Of a stretch of 64,000 bases of DNA, positions 27,787 to 36,929 are shown one piece after another. Below the pieces are notes generated by a model. The model had not been told where the DNA came from. It saw only the letters and a list, made by a program, of their open reading frames with translations, and did no database searches. The DNA comes from Kurthia huakuii LAM0618 (GTDB lineage Bacteria > Bacillota > Bacilli > Bacillales_A > Planococcaceae). Made by a program: the position numbers and the translations under genes. The stretch covers positions 124,001 to 188,000 of the forward strand of contig NZ_AYTB01000007.1 in assembly GCF_000505545.1 (NCBI RefSeq). Direction: 5' to 3'. Position 1 is the stretch's first letter, and each line of letters begins with the position of its first letter.

Positions 27787-30700
27787 ATGACAATAAACAA
27801 AATTTTAGTAGCGAACCGCGGCGAGATTGCTATTCGCGTGTTCCGTGCATGTACAGAAATGAAACTACACACTGTTGCGATTTATTCACGTGAGGATAGC
27901 GGCTCATATCACCGTTATAAAGCAGATGAAGCTTATCTCGTGGGGGATGGGAAGAAGCCAATTGATGCTTATTTAGATATAGAAGATATTTTGCGTATTG
28001 CAAAAGAGTCAGGTGCGGATGCTATCCACCCTGGCTACGGTTTTTTATCAGAAAATTTAGAATTTGCAAAGCGTTGTGAGGAAGAGGGCATTATTTTCAT
28101 CGGCCCGAAACCGCAGCACTTAGATATGTTCGGCGATAAAGTAAAGGCGCGTGAACAAGCGATTTTAGCAAATATTCCAGTCATTCCAGGAACGGATGGA
28201 CCAGTCGATTCACTTGAAGAAGTGAAGGCGTTTGGGGAAACGCATGGCTATCCATTAATGATCAAGGCAGCACTTGGCGGCGGTGGTCGAGGAATGCGTG
28301 TTGTACATAATGAGGAGGAAGTGCAGTCAGCGTATGAACGTGCAAAGTCAGAAGCTAAAGCTGCATTCGGTTCTGATGAAGTGTACGTCGAAAAATTCGT
28401 CGATAAGCCAAAGCATATTGAGGTGCAAATTTTAGCGGATACACAAGGCAATCTCGTGCATTTATATGAGCGTGATTGTTCGATTCAACGCCGTCATCAA
28501 AAGGTTGTGGAAATCGCACCGTCAAATGCGCTATCTGATGAGCTACGCGGTCGTATTTGTGATGCGGCTGTGAAGTTAATGAAAAATGTGAATTATGTCA
28601 ATGCAGGTACGGTGGAATTTTTAGTAGCGGATGATGCGTTTTATTTCATCGAAGTAAACCCTCGTGTTCAAGTAGAGCATACGATTACTGAAATGGTGAC
28701 AGGCATCGATATTGTCCATGCGCAAATTAATATTGCCGCAGGACATACATTGCATGATGAGGTCATGAAAATTCCAGCACAAGAAAAGATTCCATTAGAT
28801 GGCTTTGCGATTCAATCGCGTATTACGACCGAGGATCCGGCGAATGATTTTATGCCAGATACGGGGCGTTTAAGCGTATATCGCTCTAGCGGTGGTTTTG
28901 GTGTTCGTTTGGATGCTGGGAATGGCTTCCAAGGTGCCGTCATTTCGCCACACTACGATTCATTACTCGTGAAGTTATGTACGTGGGGCAATACGTTTGA
29001 AGAATCATCGCAAAAAATGGACCGTAACTTGCAGGAATTTCGTATTCGCGGTGTGAAAACGAATATTCCATTCCTTGAAAATGTTGTGCGCCACAAAGAT
29101 TTTATTAGTGGTGATTTCAATACGAGCTTTATTGATTCAAACCCAGAATTATTAAACTTCCGCGTGCCACGTGACCGCGGTACGAAATTATTAAGTTATA
29201 TTGGCAATGTGACAGTCAATGGCTTCCCGGGCATTGAGTCGCGTACAAAGCCGATTTATCCAAAACCGCATAAACCGGATTTAAAGTTGTATCAATCGAT
29301 TCCAGCGGGGACAAAGCAAATCTTAGATGAGCGTGGTCCAGATGGTTTAGCGAAATGGATTACAGAACAAGATGATGTGTTGTTAACCGATACAACGATG
29401 CGTGATGCACACCAATCGTTACTAGCAACGCGTGTGCGTTCACATGATATGTATGAAATTGCTGACGCGACGGCGAAGATTATGGGCGGCGACTTCTTCT
29501 CACTTGAAATGTGGGGGGGTGCGACATTTGACGTAGCCTATCGTTTTTTAAAAGAAGACCCGTGGCAACGTTTACGCTTTTTACGTCAGTTAATTCCAAA
29601 TACGTTATTCCAAATGCTGCTGCGCGGTGCCAATGCAGTTGGTTATACGAATTATCCAGATAGCGTCATTAAAGAATTTGTCCGCGAAGCTGCAAATGAG
29701 GGCATTGATGTGTTCCGCATTTTTGATAGCTTAAACTGGTTACCAGGTATGCAAGTAGCGATTGATGCAGCGCGTGATGCAGGGAAAGTAGCCGAAGCAA
29801 CATTGTGCTATGCCGGCGATATTTTGGACGACAGTCGTTCGAAATATACGCTTGCTTACTACAAGAAAATGGCGAAGGAATTAGAAAATGCCGGCGCCAA
29901 TATTATCGCTATTAAAGATATGGCAGGGCTCCTCAAACCAAATGCAGCATACGCACTTGTTAGTGAATTAAAAGAGGCAACAGATTTACCAATTCATTTG
30001 CATACGCATGATACGAGTGGTAATGGCATTTATTTATACGCCAAAGCAATCGAAGCGGGTGTTGATATTATTGATACGGCAGTTGGCTCTATGTCAGGTT
30101 TAACATCGCAACCGAGTGCGAATAGCTTGTATTACGCATTAAAGGGTAGCGAGCGTAATCTTCGTATGAATATTGATGGTGTTGAAAAAATTTCATACTA
30201 CTGGGAAGATATTCGTAAGTACTATAAAGATTTTGAGAGTGGCATGAATAGCCCACATTCAGAAGTTTATGTACACGAAATGCCGGGTGGCCAATATTCA
30301 AATCTTCAGCAACAAGCAAAAGGCGTTGGCCTTGGCGATCGCTGGGAAGAAGTAAAAGCGATGTATTCACGTGTGAATATGCTGTTTGGCGATATTATTA
30401 AAGTAACACCATCATCAAAAGTCGTTGGTGACATGGCATTGTTCATGGTACAAAACGACTTAGATGAACAAAGTGTTATTACGCGCGGTGAAACATTAAG
30501 CTTCCCAGATTCCGTTATTGAATTTTTCGCAGGGTATTTAGGTCAACCTTATGGTGGCTTTCCGAAAGAACTTCAAAAAGTTGTGTTAAAAGACCGCGAA
30601 GCGATTACGGTGCGCCCAGGAGAATTGCTTGAAGATATCGACATTGAAGCTCGTTGTGAGGAGTTATGTACGAAATACGACCGTTTGATGACGATACAAG

Positions 30701-31224
30701 ATGCACTTGCGCATGTGTTGTACCCAAAAGTGTTTGAAGAGTACATGACGACATTTGATTTATTCGAAAATGTTTCGGTACTCGACACGCCAACGTTTTT
30801 ACATGGCCTGCGTCTAGGCGAAGAAATTGAAGTGGTAATTGAAAAAGGGAAAACGTTAATTATTAAGTTAGTAGCGATTGGGGAGCCGCAGCACAATGGG
30901 ACACGCGTCGTTTATTTTGAGCTAAATGGTCAGCCGCGTGAAATTACGGTACAAGATTTAACGGTCGAAGTATCGGGCGATGCGAAGCGTAAAACGGACC
31001 CAACGGATGCGAATCAAATCGGAGCGACGATGCCGGGAACGGTATTAAAAGTCGTCGTATCAAAAGGCAGCCCTGTAAAACGCGGCGAGCATTTATTAAT
31101 TACCGAAGCCATGAAAATGGAAACGACTGTGCAAGCGCCAAAAGATGGCACGATTAAAGAAATTTATGTCGTCGCTGGCGATGCCATTTCAACGGGTGAT
31201 TTGCTCATCGAAATGGCAGACTAA
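27787..31224 (+). CDS. pycA: pyruvate carboxylase
   Basis: Single-chain pyruvate carboxylase of 1145 aa that makes oxaloacetate from pyruvate, bicarbonate and ATP. Domains: biotin carboxylase (residues 1-455, with the ATP-grasp GGGGRGMR loop and FIEVNPRVQVEH), carboxyltransferase (about 530-800, with LLTDTTMRDAHQSLLATRVR), the allosteric/tetramerisation region, and the C-terminal biotinyl domain with the biotinylated Lys in TEAMKMET. ATG 27787 follows AGGGGGAA with normal spacing. A TTG six bases upstream is less likely. It refills the TCA cycle and competes with the PDH complex encoded upstream for pyruvate. Confidence 0.97.
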   Translation: MTINKILVANRGEIAIRVFRACTEMKLHTVAIYSREDSGSYHRYKADEAYLVGDGKKPIDAYLDIEDILRIAKESGADAIHPGYGFLSENLEFAKRCEEEGIIFIGPKPQHLDMFGDKVKAREQAILANIPVIPGTDGPVDSLEEVKAFGETHGYPLMIKAALGGGGRGMRVVHNEEEVQSAYERAKSEAKAAFGSDEVYVEKFVDKPKHIEVQILADTQGNLVHLYERDCSIQRRHQKVVEIAPSNALSDELRGRICDAAVKLMKNVNYVNAGTVEFLVADDAFYFIEVNPRVQVEHTITEMVTGIDIVHAQINIAAGHTLHDEVMKIPAQEKIPLDGFAIQSRITTEDPANDFMPDTGRLSVYRSSGGFGVRLDAGNGFQGAVISPHYDSLLVKLCTWGNTFEESSQKMDRNLQEFRIRGVKTNIPFLENVVRHKDFISGDFNTSFIDSNPELLNFRVPRDRGTKLLSYIGNVTVNGFPGIESRTKPIYPKPHKPDLKLYQSIPAGTKQILDERGPDGLAKWITEQDDVLLTDTTMRDAHQSLLATRVRSHDMYEIADATAKIMGGDFFSLEMWGGATFDVAYRFLKEDPWQRLRFLRQLIPNTLFQMLLRGANAVGYTNYPDSVIKEFVREAANEGIDVFRIFDSLNWLPGMQVAIDAARDAGKVAEATLCYAGDILDDSRSKYTLAYYKKMAKELENAGANIIAIKDMAGLLKPNAAYALVSELKEATDLPIHLHTHDTSGNGIYLYAKAIEAGVDIIDTAVGSMSGLTSQPSANSLYYALKGSERNLRMNIDGVEKISYYWEDIRKYYKDFESGMNSPHSEVYVHEMPGGQYSNLQQQAKGVGLGDRWEEVKAMYSRVNMLFGDIIKVTPSSKVVGDMALFMVQNDLDEQSVITRGETLSFPDSVIEFFAGYLGQPYGGFPKELQKVVLKDREAITVRPGELLEDIDIEARCEELCTKYDRLMTIQDALAHVLYPKVFEEYMTTFDLFENVSVLDTPTFLHGLRLGEEIEVVIEKGKTLIIKLVAIGEPQHNGTRVVYFELNGQPREITVQDLTVEVSGDAKRKTDPTDANQIGATMPGTVLKVVVSKGSPVKRGEHLLITEAMKMETTVQAPKDGTIKEIYVVAGDAISTGDLLIEMAD

Positions 31225-31237
31225 TCATAGCAGAACA

Positions 31238-31272
31238 AGCGGGTGTGGCCAATGAGCCATGCTCGTTTTTTT
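31238..31272 (+). terminator. terminator of pycA
   Basis: A 12-bp stem AGCGGGTGTGGC / GCCATGCTCGTT with four G-U pairs and a 6-nt loop, running into seven T. Confidence 0.75.
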
Positions 31273-31311
31273 GTTCACGATTTATCCATGCCATTTTCTA
31301 GGCAGTCTTGC

Positions 31312-31317
31312 TATAAT
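31312..31317 (+). promoter_or_regulatory. extended -10 promoter of the DUF420 gene
   Basis: TTGCTATAAT gives a TG-extended perfect -10 box. The -35 is weak. It lies about 39 bp before the start codon. Confidence 0.45.
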
Positions 31318-31355
31318 GGGAAGGAATGAATCGAACGTATAAGGAGTTTTAACGT

Positions 31356-31817
31356 ATGAATTTACCGTTTTTACCGACGATTAGTACTTTCTTTATCGTG
31401 CTCAGTGCCGTATTGATTGCAATTGGCTGGATTTTAATTAAACAACGTAAAATCGAAGCACATAAAAAAGTCATGATCGCAGGTGCTATTGCAGCATTAA
31501 CCTTCTTTATTATTTACGCATCGCGTACAGTTTTCGTCGGGAATACCGCATTTGGCGGCCCCGATGAACTGAAAAAATATTATACAACATTCCTTGTATT
31601 CCATATTATTTTAGCAACATCTGGTGGGGTATTTGGTCTTGTTACCTTATGGCTTGGCTTTAAGGAAAACTATAAAAAACACCGTAAGATTGGCCCCGTG
31701 ACAAGTATCATTTGGTTCTTTACAGCAATTACCGGTGTCATTGTTTACTTGTTATTGTACGTATTTTACGAAGGCGGCGTTACAACGTCTGTGTTCAAAG
31801 CGATTATTAATCCGTAG
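31356..31817 (+). CDS. ctaM: DUF420 membrane protein, CtaM/YozB-like oxidase assembly factor
   Basis: Protein of 153 aa with four membrane helices and conserved His residues near helix ends (EAHKKVMIAG, FHIILATSGG, YKKHRKIGPVT). This matches DUF420, the family of S. aureus CtaM and B. subtilis YozB, which are needed to assemble haem A-containing oxidases. In B. subtilis the region after pycA carries ctaA and ctaBCDEFG. Here only this gene remains at the place, so the oxidase genes must lie elsewhere. Single gene with its own promoter and terminator. Confidence 0.82.
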   Translation: MNLPFLPTISTFFIVLSAVLIAIGWILIKQRKIEAHKKVMIAGAIAALTFFIIYASRTVFVGNTAFGGPDELKKYYTTFLVFHIILATSGGVFGLVTLWLGFKENYKKHRKIGPVTSIIWFFTAITGVIVYLLLYVFYEGGVTTSVFKAIINP

Positions 31818-31819
31818 TG

Positions 31820-31855
31820 AAAAAACCAAAGCGTATCAAGCGTTTTGGTTTTTTT
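31820..31855 (+). terminator. terminator of the DUF420 gene
   Basis: AAAAAACCAAAGCG paired with CGTTTTGGTTTTTT around a short loop. Long A and T flanks make it usable in both directions. Confidence 0.85.
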
Positions 31856-31904
31856 TCATCTTGGGCTATAATGAAGAGTATTATAGATGATGGAGAGAAA
31901 CGAT

Positions 31905-32954
31905 TTGAAAGCATTGTATAAAATTTTATTTGTATTTGCGATTTTACTCGTCGTATTTTTTTATACGAATACATCCGTAAAAGAAAATGAATTATTGAAA
32001 TCACCAAGTAAAACATATCCTGAACAGACGGTGCCACAGACGAGCTCCGATGTGATGCCACGTCCGAAGACAGGTTTTTCAACATACGTTGGCAAAAAAG
32101 CGAGCGAGCTTGAGAAAAAGTTAGGAAAACCGGATCGTATTGGACCATCTGCGTATGGGTTTAAATGGTGGGTTTATAACCAACAACCGGACGAATATTT
32201 ATTAGTTGGTGTAGAAAAAGGTAAGGTCGTGCAAGTGTATATAACGGGGGAACAGGCGGATGCTGCACCGTTTAATATGGGGCAAACGATTGAAGATTTA
32301 TATCGTAATACGATTACCGATACCGAAGTGCACGTTAAAATTGCAGATAGCACGTATACGTTTATGTTGAGCGAAGCGGATTTATATACGCGTCTACTTG
32401 TCATGTATGATGGCGTATATGCGCAGCTATTTTTTGATGGTATCGAAGGGGAACTTGAGGCAGTGCGCTATTTAGATGGCGAAACGCTCGTCAAGACACA
32501 ACCATATGATATGACGTATGTTGGCGATATGATTGAGCCAAAAACGCCGTCATCATTCGTACAGCAAAAAATCAACGATGAAAATGCGTTGCAACTAGCC
32601 GAGTTAACGAATATGTTTAGAACGCATCATGATTTGCCGGCGTTCGTATTTAATGAGCAGGCGAACGGTCTTGCGGCAAGCCAAAGCCATGCCTTTGCGC
32701 GCGGTAATGCTGAAGAAGGTAGCGGCTTAAAGCAAAATTTAAAAAATGAGGGCATTCCCTTTGAGAGTGCTGCTGAAAATGCAGCCGAAGATTATGTAGA
32801 TGCACCAGAAGCGATTCATAGTTTTATTAATTCTGACAAACACCGTACGACGATGCTTGATGAAGTATTTACGGCGCTTGGTACGGGTGCCTATGCGAAA
32901 AACTATGTGCAAATTTTTATTGAATCAAGCGAACCTGCGAGCGATTCCGAATAA
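31905..32954 (+). CDS. ylbC: exported CAP-domain protein YlbC
   Basis: Secreted or membrane-anchored protein of 349 aa. An N-terminal hydrophobic segment (residues 4-20) is followed by a CAP-associated N-terminal domain (about 50-190) and a C-terminal CAP/SCP domain (about 225-345) with the marks NAENAAEDYV-like ESAAENAAEDYV and FINSDKHRTTMLD. Both domains together are the YlbC architecture. The start is uncertain: I prefer TTG 31905, which has GGAGAG upstream. The ATG at 31887 lies only about 15 nt after the -10 box TATAAT (31867-31872). The function is unknown; CAP proteins act outside the cell. Confidence 0.82.
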   Translation: MKALYKILFVFAILLVVFFYTNTSVKENELLKSPSKTYPEQTVPQTSSDVMPRPKTGFSTYVGKKASELEKKLGKPDRIGPSAYGFKWWVYNQQPDEYLLVGVEKGKVVQVYITGEQADAAPFNMGQTIEDLYRNTITDTEVHVKIADSTYTFMLSEADLYTRLLVMYDGVYAQLFFDGIEGELEAVRYLDGETLVKTQPYDMTYVGDMIEPKTPSSFVQQKINDENALQLAELTNMFRTHHDLPAFVFNEQANGLAASQSHAFARGNAEEGSGLKQNLKNEGIPFESAAENAAEDYVDAPEAIHSFINSDKHRTTMLDEVFTALGTGAYAKNYVQIFIESSEPASDSE

Positions 32955-32990
32955 AATTTGCTATGATAATGATGTTGGGGGGGAATGCGT

Positions 32991-33440
32991 ATGATGATGA
33001 CATCTGAATGGGCGATGATTCTCGATGACGTCGATGAATTAAGCGAGATGTTGCACCAGTCAGCAACCTATAAAGCATTGCAAGATGCGCATCAGCATGT
33101 CTATAGCGATGCGGTACTCGTCGCGCAAATTGATGCATTCAATCGCATGAAAGAGCAATACGAAGAAGTGCAACGCTTTGGAAAATATCATCCGGATTAT
33201 AAAACGGTGATGAAAGATATTCGCCAGATGAAGCGGACATTAGATTTAGATGACCGCATCGGGGCACTTCGCTTTGCTGAAAATAACTATCAAGATTTAG
33301 TTGATGAAGTGACGCTTATTATCGCTAAGACGGTTTCTGAATCGGTAAAGGTGCCGGTTAGCAATCCATTCTTCGCAAGTGATACAGGATGCTCTACAGG
33401 TGGTTGTAGCAGTGGTGGTAGCTGTTCATGTAGCGCTTAA
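32991..33440 (+). CDS. ylbF: RicF/YlbF, subunit of the Ric (Y-)complex for mRNA maturation
   Basis: Helical protein of about 149 aa whose core QRFGKYHPDYKTVMKDIRQMKRTLDLDDRI and Gly/Ser/Cys-rich tail (CSTGGCSSGGSCSCSA) are diagnostic for RicF. In B. subtilis, RicA, RicF and RicT form a complex with [4Fe-4S] clusters that partners RNase Y in processing polycistronic mRNAs and influences competence, biofilm and sporulation. The C-terminal cysteines are kept here, so cluster binding is plausible. Several ATGs lie in a row. I take 32991, with GGGGGG 7 nt upstream. Confidence 0.93.
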   Translation: MMMTSEWAMILDDVDELSEMLHQSATYKALQDAHQHVYSDAVLVAQIDAFNRMKEQYEEVQRFGKYHPDYKTVMKDIRQMKRTLDLDDRIGALRFAENNYQDLVDEVTLIIAKTVSESVKVPVSNPFFASDTGCSTGGCSSGGSCSCSA

Positions 33441-33445
33441 ATGAT

Positions 33446-33486
33446 GAAACGAACAAGGCAGCAACTTGCTTTGTTCGTTTCTTTTT
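33446..33486 (+). terminator. terminator of ylbF
   Basis: GAAACGAACAAGGCA paired with TGCTTTGTTCGTTTC, followed by a T run. Confidence 0.88.
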
Positions 33487-33566
33487 AATGGCAGGGATTT
33501 ATTGCCACTAATCTATTATTTTGATAAAATAAAAAAGAAATAACGATAAAAATTAGGTGGAGAATT

Positions 33567-34931
33567 ATGGACAAAGAGGAATTTAACGAACTCGTACTCA
33601 CGTTGGACGCACTAATTGCTGAAGCTAAATATATTGAATATTTAGAACTGTGTGAGCCGGTCATCGATCTTGGGCTAGAGCTTCATGCGTATGAAGAAAT
33701 TATGTTAATTATGCGCCAAATATCGGAATGTTATTATCAACTAGGTCACGTTGAGATTGCCATCGAAAAATTGGTCCCACTGAAAAAAATGATTGAAGAA
33801 TATGGCTCAGAAGAAGATTATATTTATTTTTTAATTTTGTCATACATTTATTGGGATGAAACAGGTGATAGAGCATATGCGGGTGCATTTCTTTATCAGG
33901 CATTGCCGTTAGCTAGACAAGGGAAATACGATGTAATGCTGCGCAAAGTGCTTAATAATTTGACGGCTTTAAATATTACGACCGGACATTTTGATGAAGC
34001 AGAAGCGTATGCACTTGAAACGCATGAATTGTTAAAAGAAGAAGTTGATATGGCTACAAAATTATCACCAACAGATTATATGCCACCTATTATTAATTAT
34101 GCGATCATTTTAGAACATCAAAATCGCTTAGAAGAATGTGAACGTGTCATTCAGCGCGGCTTTGAAATGTTGCCGCAAACACGCATTCTTTCGAAATTGA
34201 ATTTATTGTTTACGTTAAGTAAAGTCCGTAAAAAGCAACTGCGATTAGATGAACAATATGCGATTTTAATCGAAGCGCGTGATATAGCGCTGCAACAGCA
34301 TTTTACAACAAACAGCATCGAAATTTTAAAAGAGTTATTAAGCATTTACCGCACAGCGAACGATGTCGAACAAATTATCGCGACACAAGCGATCTATATT
34401 GATGTGCTAGAAAAATCACAGCAGCGTGAATTTAAAATGCATTTAATGCAAAATGATCGTTTAAGCAGTTTATCAACTGAACATCGCATGTCGACGGATC
34501 CATTGACGAAAGTTTATAATCGCAAGTATTTTGAGCGTTCGTATTATAGTCATTTAAAAGGGCAACAGCATTTATTCTTTTATATGGATATCGTCGATTT
34601 TAAACACTATAATGAAGCACACGGTCAGCTTGCGAGCGATGATGTGCTAAAATCATTAGCGACAGATGTCAATGCATTTTTCACGACGCATGGCGGCTTG
34701 TTTGCGCGTTATCAAAATGCTGCTTTTTGTGGCATTGTATCATGTGATGGTCACGAAAATCTGCAAATGATTGATGAGTTACAGCAAATTTTGATGCAAT
34801 TATCGGTGCGCGTTGTCGTTAGTATTATGTGCTTTAAAAAACGTGATAGCTTAATATTGTCGAATTTAATCGAGCAAGCAAAACAACATATGATGGATGT
34901 TGCTCAGATGGAAGTCGTACATCATTCATAA
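33567..34931 (+). CDS. TPR-like protein with a degenerate GGDEF domain
   Basis: Soluble protein of 454 aa. Residues 1-290 are helical repeats of TPR type (for example YEEIMLIMRQISECYYQLGHVEIAIEKL and GHFDEAEAYALETHELL). From about residue 308 it reads as a diguanylate cyclase domain: DPLTKVYNRKYFE, then FYMDIVDFKHYNEAHGQLASDDVL. The active-site loop that should read RYGGDEF is RYQNAAF (about 381-387), so catalysis is not expected. It may act as a c-di-GMP or GTP sensor or purely as a scaffold. It is inserted between ylbF and ylbG, which are closely linked in B. subtilis. Single gene with AGGTGGAG as ribosome site. Confidence 0.8.
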   Translation: MDKEEFNELVLTLDALIAEAKYIEYLELCEPVIDLGLELHAYEEIMLIMRQISECYYQLGHVEIAIEKLVPLKKMIEEYGSEEDYIYFLILSYIYWDETGDRAYAGAFLYQALPLARQGKYDVMLRKVLNNLTALNITTGHFDEAEAYALETHELLKEEVDMATKLSPTDYMPPIINYAIILEHQNRLEECERVIQRGFEMLPQTRILSKLNLLFTLSKVRKKQLRLDEQYAILIEARDIALQQHFTTNSIEILKELLSIYRTANDVEQIIATQAIYIDVLEKSQQREFKMHLMQNDRLSSLSTEHRMSTDPLTKVYNRKYFERSYYSHLKGQQHLFFYMDIVDFKHYNEAHGQLASDDVLKSLATDVNAFFTTHGGLFARYQNAAFCGIVSCDGHENLQMIDELQQILMQLSVRVVVSIMCFKKRDSLILSNLIEQAKQHMMDVAQMEVVHHS

Positions 34932-34938
34932 AATAGAA

Positions 34939-34975
34939 AAAGGAGTCAGTGCCACTTGTGCGCTGACTCCTTTTA
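34939..34975. terminator. bidirectional terminator
   Basis: A 12-bp stem AAAAGGAGTCAG / CTGACTCCTTTT. It serves the GGDEF-like gene (plus) and the phosphodiesterase gene (minus). Confidence 0.9.
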
Positions 34976-34981
34976 AGTTTG

Positions 34982-35887
34982 TTAACGTTCGTTAATAATT
35001 TGCATGGCGATGTCAGGGCGATCGGTAACGATGCCACGTGCACCGCGATTTATTAATTCTTTCATTTCAAATGGATCATCAATTGTCCAATAGTGTGCGG
35101 GAATGTTTAGTTGATCAAGGAAATGAATAAAACCTTTTGTATCAAGTGCGATGACGCTACTATAGTTGCGAGGGATTTGGAATACATCAACTTTTGGGTT
35201 GTATAGATGTTTGAATTGGCTCGTAAATGCCGTATATGCTTTTGTGACTTCATTTTTACCAGCACCAAGCGCGACGCTATTTTGCGCGTACAAATTGAAA
35301 CGGTCGATTTGTTCATCGTGGAAGCTCGTAATGACAACGCGTTCGGTTGCATCACATTCTTCAAGCAAGCGCCATAATTTTGACGGCATAAGCCCACCTT
35401 CATACGTATCCGGTGCGTCTTTCATGTCAATGTTAATGAACATCGATGGGAATGCAGTAAACAATTCTTTTAATGTCACGATATGTTCAGGTGTTTCGCG
35501 ATAGGCAAATTGACCTTCTAAATCAACAAATTGATAGCCGAAGTTGAGTTCTTGCAATTGCGCAAGGGTCATGTCTGCGATGCGACCACTACCTTCACTT
35601 GTACGGTCTACATATTCATCGTGGAAAACAACGATTTCTTCATCTTTTGTTAAGCGAATATCGATTTCAAAACCATCTACGCCAAGCTCTGCTGCATTTT
35701 TAAACGCCGCCATCGTTTGCTCGGGTGCTAAATGCGAACCACCGCGATGTGCTAACACAATTGGTCGATCGTATTCGAGCGCTATTTTACTCTCGCGGCG
35801 CTGGGGTGTAGCGATTGCTTTTGTACCTGCCCAAGCAGCAGCGCTTGCAGCGGCGATTGCTACGGCGATTTTTGCTTTTTTTCCCAT
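34982..35887 (-). CDS. glycerophosphodiester phosphodiesterase (GDPD family), exported
   Basis: Phosphodiesterase of 301 aa that splits glycerophosphodiesters into an alcohol and glycerol 3-phosphate. The N-terminus MGKKAKIAVAIAAASAAAWAG is a signal peptide or membrane anchor. The TIM-barrel core shows AHRGGSHLAPEQTMAAFKNA with the catalytic His-Arg and Glu, EIDIRLTKDEEIVVFHDE with the second His, and C-terminal WTIDDPFEMKELINRGARGIVTDRPD. The ATG 35887 follows GGAGG with an 11-nt spacer. A minus-strand promoter is suggested by CTGACA and TATAAT around 35927-35956. It lies between ylbF and ylbG together with the GGDEF-like gene. The natural substrate is unknown. Confidence 0.9.
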   Translation of the reverse strand: MGKKAKIAVAIAAASAAAWAGTKAIATPQRRESKIALEYDRPIVLAHRGGSHLAPEQTMAAFKNAAELGVDGFEIDIRLTKDEEIVVFHDEYVDRTSEGSGRIADMTLAQLQELNFGYQFVDLEGQFAYRETPEHIVTLKELFTAFPSMFINIDMKDAPDTYEGGLMPSKLWRLLEECDATERVVITSFHDEQIDRFNLYAQNSVALGAGKNEVTKAYTAFTSQFKHLYNPKVDVFQIPRNYSSVIALDTKGFIHFLDQLNIPAHYWTIDDPFEMKELINRGARGIVTDRPDIAMQIINER

Positions 35888-36021
35888 AAATAAATCATCC
35901 TCCAAGTTTGCAGACTTCTTTTGTTCATTATACTCGAAACATAGGACTCCTGTCAGCCTTCGTAGGTTGCGGAAAAAATTCGCGCTATGGTATGCTTTGA
36001 ATTAGAAATGAGGGGATTTTC

Positions 36022-36294
36022 GTGAGAGAGAGACAAGGACTAATCGTATATGTACACCATTTAAAACAAGCGAAATCTTTACGCCGCTATGGTCATGTGC
36101 ATTACATATCGCGCCGACAAAAATATGTTGTGATGTATTGTGATATGGACAACATCGATGCTATGACGAATAAATTAACGCGTCTACCATTCGTCAAAAA
36201 AGTATTACCATCTTTCCGTCCATTTGTAAAAACTGAGTATGAAAATGCCAAACCAGATAAAGCAAAAGAATATGATTATAAAGCTGGGCTATAA
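36022..36294 (+). CDS. ylbG: UPF0298 protein YlbG (DUF2129)
   Basis: Soluble protein of 90 aa matching UPF0298/Ylb[35 protein letters not shown], then [33 protein letters not shown]. It starts at GTG 36022 after GAGGGG. In B. subtilis ylbG precedes rsmD (ylbH) directly. Here two extra genes lie between. The function is unknown, although conservation of the block with ylbF, rsmD and coaD suggests a housekeeping role. Confidence 0.93.
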   Translation: MRERQGLIVYVHHLKQAKSLRRYGHVHYISRRQKYVVMYCDMDNIDAMTNKLTRLPFVKKVLPSFRPFVKTEYENAKPDKAKEYDYKAGL

Positions 36295-36420
36295 ACTATC
36301 GTAAAAATGATAAAAAAAGAATGATATGCGCCGATAATAAAACAAATGGGCTTTTTAGTCTATAAAACTAAGTGAACAGCATAATTCTTTTCTCCTTCTT
36401 TTTAAGGTGAGGTCCGGGAT

Positions 36421-36456
36421 ATAAATAAAACCGCGCCTCAGCGCGGTTTTATTTAT
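36421..36456. terminator. bidirectional terminator
   Basis: Perfect 16-bp stem ATAAATAAAACCGCGC, loop CTCA, complement. It lies between ylbG (plus) and a minus-strand gene. Confidence 0.85.
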
Positions 36457-36485
36457 TATGCGAATAGTCTTAGTTTAAAAAGTTG

Positions 36486-36875
36486 TTAACCTAGGTTCGG
36501 AATGTAATGGTACAGACGTAGTAACCCGATTAAATATTGATAGTAAAGCGTTGTTTCTACATAAGCAGAAGAGTGTTTTACTTCTAGTGTAATCAATGTT
36601 TTATTAGCAGCTTCGATGGACTCTTTAAAAAGGTCATAGCGCTGCGATGTTTTTTCAGCATGGTAAGGCATTCCTTCGCGGCATATGTAGATTGGCATAA
36701 ATTTGCTATCACCAATCGGCTTCATTGCTACAGCAAATGAAGCGACTTGTTTGCCATCTTTTTCGGAAACGAAGACGAAGGTATTATGAATGCGATGTTG
36801 ATTTGTTCGCATTAGCTCTAATATTTCATACAAATCGCCATAACCTTGTCCTAATTCAATAAAGCGTTCGATCAT
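36486..36875 (-). CDS. conserved Bacillales protein of unknown function
   Basis: Soluble protein of 129 aa, MIERFIELGQGYGDLYEILEL..., with conserved FVFVSEKDGKQVASFAVAMKP, IYICREGMPY and YYQYLIGLLRLYHYIPNL segments. I recognise a small conserved Bacillales family of this type, but no function. Some family members carry doubtful kinase labels, which I do not repeat. The start at ATG 36875 is preceded by AAAGGATG. A further in-frame extension to 36929 lacks a ribosome site. It is divergent from the exported protein gene that follows. Confidence 0.68.
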   Translation of the reverse strand: MIERFIELGQGYGDLYEILELMRTNQHRIHNTFVFVSEKDGKQVASFAVAMKPIGDSKFMPIYICREGMPYHAEKTSQRYDLFKESIEAANKTLITLEVKHSSAYVETTLYYQYLIGLLRLYHYIPNLG

Positions 36876-36929
36876 TATAAATACACATCCTTTCCTATAA
36901 ATATTATCATGATGCAGGGGGATTAGCAC

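Noticed and set aside
31887-31904. ATG 31887 as the start of ylbC
   Set aside because: It lies about 15 nt downstream of the -10 box, leaving almost no leader, while GGAG inside this stretch serves the TTG at 31905.
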